NCBI RefSeq assembly: GCF_031157255.1
Contig: NZ_JAVIFX010000028.1
Coordinates: forward strand, 50,245 to 114,244
Reading direction: 5' to 3'
DNA: 64,000 nucleotides
Source of the DNA: Bradyrhizobium sp. LHD-71
GTDB taxonomy: Bacteria; Pseudomonadota; Alphaproteobacteria; Rhizobiales; Xanthobacteraceae
The notes beneath the pieces were generated by a model, which was not told where the DNA came from, made no database searches, and worked only from the letters and a program-made list of their open reading frames with translations. A program made the translations under genes and the position numbers. Positions 60,427 through 64,000 of the stretch are shown here, piece by piece. Positions within the stretch are counted from its first letter, which is position 1. The number at the start of each line of letters is the position of its first letter.

Positions 60427-61500
60427 ATGACACGCGGGGGTGACGGCATCATCGGATGGCGGCGCAGCGTTCGGCTGCTGCCGGCGCTGAGCCTTGCCGC
60501 CTGCCTCATGATCTTGGGCCAGAACGCCGCTCAGGCGCAGCTTTTCTCCGATCGTCCGCCGCCGGTGCCCCCTGCTTCGGTGCCCGATCCCGGCGCCGCC
60601 ATCAATCTGGCCGCACCCTCCGGGCCGGGCGCCGGCCCCCCGAGCCTGCCGCCGACCCTGATGCAGCCGCTCTCGCCCAGCATGCCGCCGCCCGCGGTCA
60701 CGACCGTGCCGCCGGCCGCGCCGCTGAATGCGGCCGTGCCCGGCCAGGGCGTGCTGTCGCTGACCGCAAGATACGGCAAGGATTCTCCTGCGATCACCAG
60801 CGGCCTGGTCTGGCGCGTGTTCGCCGACCGTCCCGACGAGAACGGCACCTTCAAGCTGATCCGCGAGGACCGCAATGCCGCGCCCAACATCGTGCTGCCG
60901 CCCGGCAATTACGTCGTCCACGTCGCTTTCGGCCTCGTCAGCGCGGTGCGCACCGTCAGCCTGAAGGCGGAGACCGACCGCGAATCCTTCGTCCTGCCCG
61001 CGGGCGGCCTGCGCATCGAGGGCCGCGTCGGCACCAGCCGCATTCCGCAAAACCAGATCTCGTTCTCGATCTACAAGGGCAGCCAGTTCGAATCCGGCGA
61101 GCGCGCCTCGCTGGTTCCCAACGTCGCCGCCGGCGACGTCGTGCTGATTCCGGAAGGCACCTATTACATCGTCTCCAACTACGGCGACGCCAATTCGGTG
61201 GTGCGCTCGGACATCCGCGTCCAGGCCGGCAAGCTCACCGACGTCACCATCACCCACCGCGCCGCCGTGATCACGCTCAAGCTCGTCAGCGACAGGGGCG
61301 GCGAAGCGCTTGCCAACACCGCCTGGTCGGTGATCACCCCGGGCGGCGACGTCATCAAGGAATCGATCGGCGCCTTTCCGCGCGTCGTGCTCTCCGAAGG
61401 CGAATACCGCGCCATCGCCAAGAACGAGGGCAAGGTCTACGAGCGTGGCTTCAACGTCGTGAACGGCGTCGACGGCGAAGTCGAGGTCGTCGCGCGGTAG
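60427..61500 (+). CDS. Secreted protein with repeated beta domains
   Basis: 357 residues. A signal peptide ends near AQAQ. A 60-residue Pro-rich linker follows, then three Ig-like or carboxypeptidase-regulatory-like repeats (each with a PxGxYxV-type strand: LPPGNYVVHVAF, IPEGTYYIVSNYG, LSEGEYRAIAKN). It looks like a periplasmic or surface structural protein. Ribosome binding site aggagg. Conserved in Bradyrhizobium as far as I recall, with no assigned role. Confidence 0.78.
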   Translation: MTRGGDGIIGWRRSVRLLPALSLAACLMILGQNAAQAQLFSDRPPPVPPASVPDPGAAINLAAPSGPGAGPPSLPPTLMQPLSPSMPPPAVTTVPPAAPLNAAVPGQGVLSLTARYGKDSPAITSGLVWRVFADRPDENGTFKLIREDRNAAPNIVLPPGNYVVHVAFGLVSAVRTVSLKAETDRESFVLPAGGLRIEGRVGTSRIPQNQISFSIYKGSQFESGERASLVPNVAAGDVVLIPEGTYYIVSNYGDANSVVRSDIRVQAGKLTDVTITHRAAVITLKLVSDRGGEALANTAWSVITPGGDVIKESIGAFPRVVLSEGEYRAIAKNEGKVYERGFNVVNGVDGEVEVVAR

Positions 61501-61865
61501 CGGCCTTCTGTAACGCTGCAGATACGACACATCTCATCTAGCGCACGATTGATCTATCCCTTCTTACCTCTGTCGTTGCATGTCGGGTAAGCGGATGCTC
61601 ACCATTCGTTATTTCTTGTGTACTGCCTTGAATACCATGACTGCTACCGGCCTGTTGCGCTGAGCTTGGACTTACACCGCGGGCGCCGTCTTATTCCGAT
61701 GCGCCGTGAATTCACCACAGTGGTGGAAGAGACCAATTTCCGATCATCAATTTTATTCTCTTTCCATCCTGCTGCGTTATATGTCGGGCATCCGTCTAAC
61801 GGGGGAGGCCGGAGCAGGCGCGTGCCTTGCGAGACCGGCAGGAGCAGGGGACCTAGCCCGTCGGC
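61501..61865. other. Gene-free spacer
   Basis: 365 bases, lower in GC than the neighbouring genes, and the left end of the repeat-rich tail. Short frames cross it but none looks coding. Confidence 0.4.
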
Positions 61866-62060
61866 ATGTTCGAAGTGATCCTCACCAGGCGCAAGCGGTT
61901 TGGCTGGCGATGGCAAGTGTGCGACCAGTCCGGCAAGGTCTTTGCCGACGGCTTCGAGCGCACCCGGCCGTCCGCCAAATATCAAGGCGAGCGCGCCTTG
62001 TTCTTCCTGTTGTCGCAGGCCTATCTGCACAACCGCTCCGCGGCCTCGAGCGAGGATTAG
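61866..62060 (+). CDS. Small conserved protein, unknown function
   Basis: 64 residues: MFEVILTRRKRFGWRWQVCD at the start gives two strands, and the end (GERALFFLLSQAYLH) is a helix, so a small alpha/beta protein. Coding composition is clear. No family recognised. It lies between spacers; the stop is followed by a palindrome. Confidence 0.62.
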   Translation: MFEVILTRRKRFGWRWQVCDQSGKVFADGFERTRPSAKYQGERALFFLLSQAYLHNRSAASSED

Positions 62061-62084
62061 CGGCGTTCCTGCGCGTACATCCTC

Positions 62085-62160
62085 GTAGCCCGGGTGAGCG
62101 AAGCGACACCCGGGACGGTGCCGGCAGAATCCCGGATGTCGCTGCGCTCATCCGGGCTAC
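62085..62160. repeat. REP-like palindrome (second gtagcc...ggctac copy)
   Basis: gtagcccgggtgagcgaagcg on the left pairs with cgctgcgctcatccgggctac on the right, with an inner ccggga/tcccgg pair. Related to 50500-50572. Confidence 0.75.
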
Positions 62161-62199
62161 TAGGCTTTGCGTTGCCCGCCGGGCAAAACACGCCAGAGC

Positions 62200-62790
62200 T
62201 GAGTCAACGTGCACCGTCGAAAATATTCCACTTTACCGAAATTCGGAAACGGCGTATGTATCGCCGCAACCCGGCCCAACGAAGAGGGGCGTATCGCGAT
62301 CGTCACGAACGCGGGCCGGGCGGCGGTGGGACGTGGACCACACCGGCGCGAAGGGCTTCGCAGGGCGGGCAACCGTGAGCGAAAGCGTCGCGCCAACGAC
62401 GGGTGCGGTTCGCGTACGGCAAAATCGTGTCGTCCTGGCGTCCGGGGTCTGTACGCCAAGTCTTGCGGTGATGAGGCGGCCCGACCGGGTTCGCAGCATC
62501 AGCCATCCGCAAGGCGACGGGGGCAATAGTGCATCGCTCCCCGGGGAGAGCACGACATACGCCGTAAACCCACTGCGCAGGGAAGGCCGGTTGCTTGGCT
62601 TCACCTGTATGCCGCTGTGCAATCTTTGTAAGCACACGCTTTCGCACAGTGGACCGTGGGTGCCCGGCCGGCACCCGGTCTTCCCTGCGCCCTTCTTCAA
62701 TCGAGGGTGAGGCACCGACGCAAAACTCGGGCGCGATTTGCCGCGAGGCTGCGAAGGCGTGCCTGCAAAGATCGATGGAGCGAAGCTGTT
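62200..62790. repeat. Dispersed intergenic repeat, no protein supported
   Basis: About 590 bases crossed by several short frames in both directions, none with coding features. Segments such as ccggggagagcacgacat, gcgcagggaaggccgg and caccc-ggtcttccctgcgccc match my memory of a repeat common in Bradyrhizobium and Rhodopseudomonas. gcgcagggaag and cttccctgcgc pair over about 110 bases, so the transcript could fold into a long structure. Confidence 0.5.
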
Positions 62791-62801
62791 GCCCCACACT
62801 C

Positions 62802-62888
62802 CGTCATTGCGAGGAGCCCTTGCGACGAAGCAATCCAGACTGCCGCGGCGGAAAGATCCTGGATTGCTTCGCTGCGCTCGCAATGACG
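62802..62888. repeat. Dispersed palindromic element (cgtcattgc...gcaatgacg type)
   Basis: Outer arms cgtcattgcgag / ctcgcaatgacg and inner arms gaagcaatccag (62827) / ctggattgcttc (62859) make a long bent hairpin. Its outer ends are those of 23459-23516. Confidence 0.75.
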
Positions 62889-63017
62889 AAAGCAGTCGTG
62901 GACCAAAATGCCAGCGCATGCCCGGACGAGCGCAGTTTGCACAACCGTCATAGTCTCTAACACCCACTAACCAACACCTGACTTAAAACTGTCATAGTCA
63001 CCGAACGGAACCAGAGC

Positions 63018-64000
63018 TGGCCCCGGTTGTTTGGACAGCGCCCCGCTGGATTTAAGTGGATTCCTGCCGGGTTATGCTGAACGCGGGGCTTTACGATTTT
63101 GTCGTTGCGTCGGGAGGGCGTAGCCCGACCAGAGCGACGACAAAATCGTCGGCGACGGTCATGCGGCCATCACCATAGCTTGCGTGCCGAAGTAAGCCTC
63201 GTCGGGCGTGCGCCCGTCAAGGCTCGAGTGAGGGCGTCCCTGATTGTAGAAGGCCAGATACTTGGCAATTGACGCTCGCGCCTCGGACACGCTGTCGTAG
63301 GCGCGGAGATAAACTTCTTCGTATTTGACCGTGCGCCAGAGCCGCTCGACAAACACGTTGTCGCGCCAGGCGCCCTTGCCATCCATGCTGATGGCGATCT
63401 TCGCGTCCAGCAGCACATCGGTGAACTCGAGGCTGGTGAACTGGCTGCCCTGGTCCGTGTTGAAAATCGCGGGCCTGCCGTGCTTCGCCAACGCCTCCTG
63501 GACCGCTTCGACGCAGAAGGCCGCCTCCATTGTGATCGAGACGCGATGGGCCAGGACCCGTCGGCTGAACACATCGACGACCGCCGCGAGATAGACGAAG
63601 CCACGCCGCATCGGAATGTAGGTGATGTCCATTGCCCACGCATGGTCGGGCCGCTCGATCTTCAATCCGCGCAACAGGTACGGGTAGATCTTGTGACCCG
63701 GAGCCGGCTTGCTCGTGTTCGGGCGACGATAGACCGCCTCGATCCCCATGCGCTTCATCAGCGTCGCGATGTGGCGGCGACCGGCGTATACCCCCTCCCG
63801 CCGCAGCAACGATCGCAGCATACGCGCTCCCGCGAAGGGATAATCGAGATGCAGCTCATCGAGCCGACGCATCAAGGCAAGGTCCTCGGCCGAAACTGGC
63901 CGAGGTTCATAGTAGACCGTGCTGCGAGCCAGCTTCAGGACCTTCGCCTGGCGCACGATAGAAAGATCATGACCGCGGTCGATCATCGCTTTGCGCTCAG
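63018..64000 (-). mobile_element. IS3-family insertion sequence, partial (right edge cut)
   Basis: The element holds the transposase OrfB gene and, after it, a probable right end at tggccccggttgtttggaca (63018-63037), which starts with TG as IS3 ends do. The other end and OrfA lie outside the window. Inside the end region a perfect 13-base inverted repeat (63093-63105 and 63137-63149) follows the transposase stop. Confidence 0.72.
63159..64000 (-). CDS. IS3-family transposase OrfB, partial
   Basis: The frame is open to the right edge. The DDE catalytic residues are in the integrase core: D in MDITYIP, D in NTDQGSQF and E in VFVERLWRTVKYEE. The HTH_21 segment YPFAGARMLRSLLRREG lies upstream. 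The usual C-terminus is present (YNQGRPHSSLDGRTPDEAY). An ATG at 63986 is probably internal, since OrfB in IS3 elements is usually made by frameshift from OrfA. No break is visible, so it may be active. Confidence 0.92.
   Translation of the reverse strand, partial: ERKAMIDRGHDLSIVRQAKVLKLARSTVYYEPRPVSAEDLALMRRLDELHLDYPFAGARMLRSLLRREGVYAGRRHIATLMKRMGIEAVYRRPNTSKPAPGHKIYPYLLRGLKIERPDHAWAMDITYIPMRRGFVYLAAVVDVFSRRVLAHRVSITMEAAFCVEAVQEALAKHGRPAIFNTDQGSQFTSLEFTDVLLDAKIAISMDGKGAWRDNVFVERLWRTVKYEEVYLRAYDSVSEARASIAKYLAFYNQGRPHSSLDGRTPDEAYFGTQAMVMAA

Noticed and set aside
61706..62710. 334-codon plus-strand frame across the repeat region
   Set aside because: It runs through the palindrome and repeat in several unrelated compositions and also over the real 64-residue gene in another frame.

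Overview
The window is 64 kb of GC-rich alphaproteobacterial chromosome. It most likely comes from Bradyrhizobium or a close relative. This inference rests on the gene families (SAM-domain adenylate cyclase with AAA and TPR parts, DUF3126, zf-CHCC, PAS_5, tandem PilZ), on CtrA-type TTAA-N7-TTAA(C) motifs, and on several dispersed palindromes that I recognise from Bradyrhizobium genomes. No phage, plasmid or CRISPR locus is visible. The one clear mobile element is an IS3-family copy cut by the right edge.

Left part (1-7.1 kb): a surface-polysaccharide sulfation locus. It holds the tail of a probable O-antigen ligase and two tandem PAPS-type sulfotransferases. Facing them are cysD and a fused cysN-cysC, which make PAPS. 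Directly upstream of cysD is a tRNA-Leu(UAA) gene split in its anticodon by a group I intron of about 206 nt, easily missed by routine tRNA annotation.

7.3-20.5 kb: mixed housekeeping and accessory genes. These include a lipoprotein, an FAD monooxygenase, a zf-CHCC protein, an alpha/beta hydrolase with a broken second copy 2 kb away, a LysR regulator, the large SAM-cyclase-AAA-TPR protein, an orphan ABC substrate-binding protein and a PRC-barrel protein. Long gene-poor gaps carry a decayed NTF2-like remnant and a row of hairpins.

20.6-29.2 kb: a polytopic membrane protein, cysE with a clear terminator, DUF3126, gamma-carbonic anhydrase, a HAMP-PAS sensor without an output domain, a ribosome-modulation-factor-like small protein and several small secreted proteins, one frameshifted. 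29.3-35.2 kb: a PotABCD-type ABC transporter operon ending in an Asp/Glu/hydantoin racemase, with a divergent GntR regulator. 35.5-42.7 kb: an FAD-Rieske oxidoreductase, then a tight run of glutaminase, MFS exporter, Tat-type small protein, HdeD-like membrane protein and secreted amidohydrolase.

42.9-61.5 kb: a CYTH-CHAD polyphosphate protein directly behind a near-perfect Pho box, a secreted transglutaminase-like peptidase, tandem PilZ, two MFS transporters, a kinase, a methyltransferase, an alcohol dehydrogenase coupled to a VOC protein, a DEAD-box helicase, a poly-glycine-tailed secreted protein, GNAT, a membrane-anchored DJ-1/PfpI protein, a PAS_5 protein and a rhomboid protease sharing a CtrA-boxed intergenic region, a CBS protein and a patatin. 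61.5-64 kb is repeat-rich and ends in the IS3 element. Two themes recur: sulfur assimilation (cysD, cysNC, cysE, sulfotransferases) and phosphate or envelope stress.
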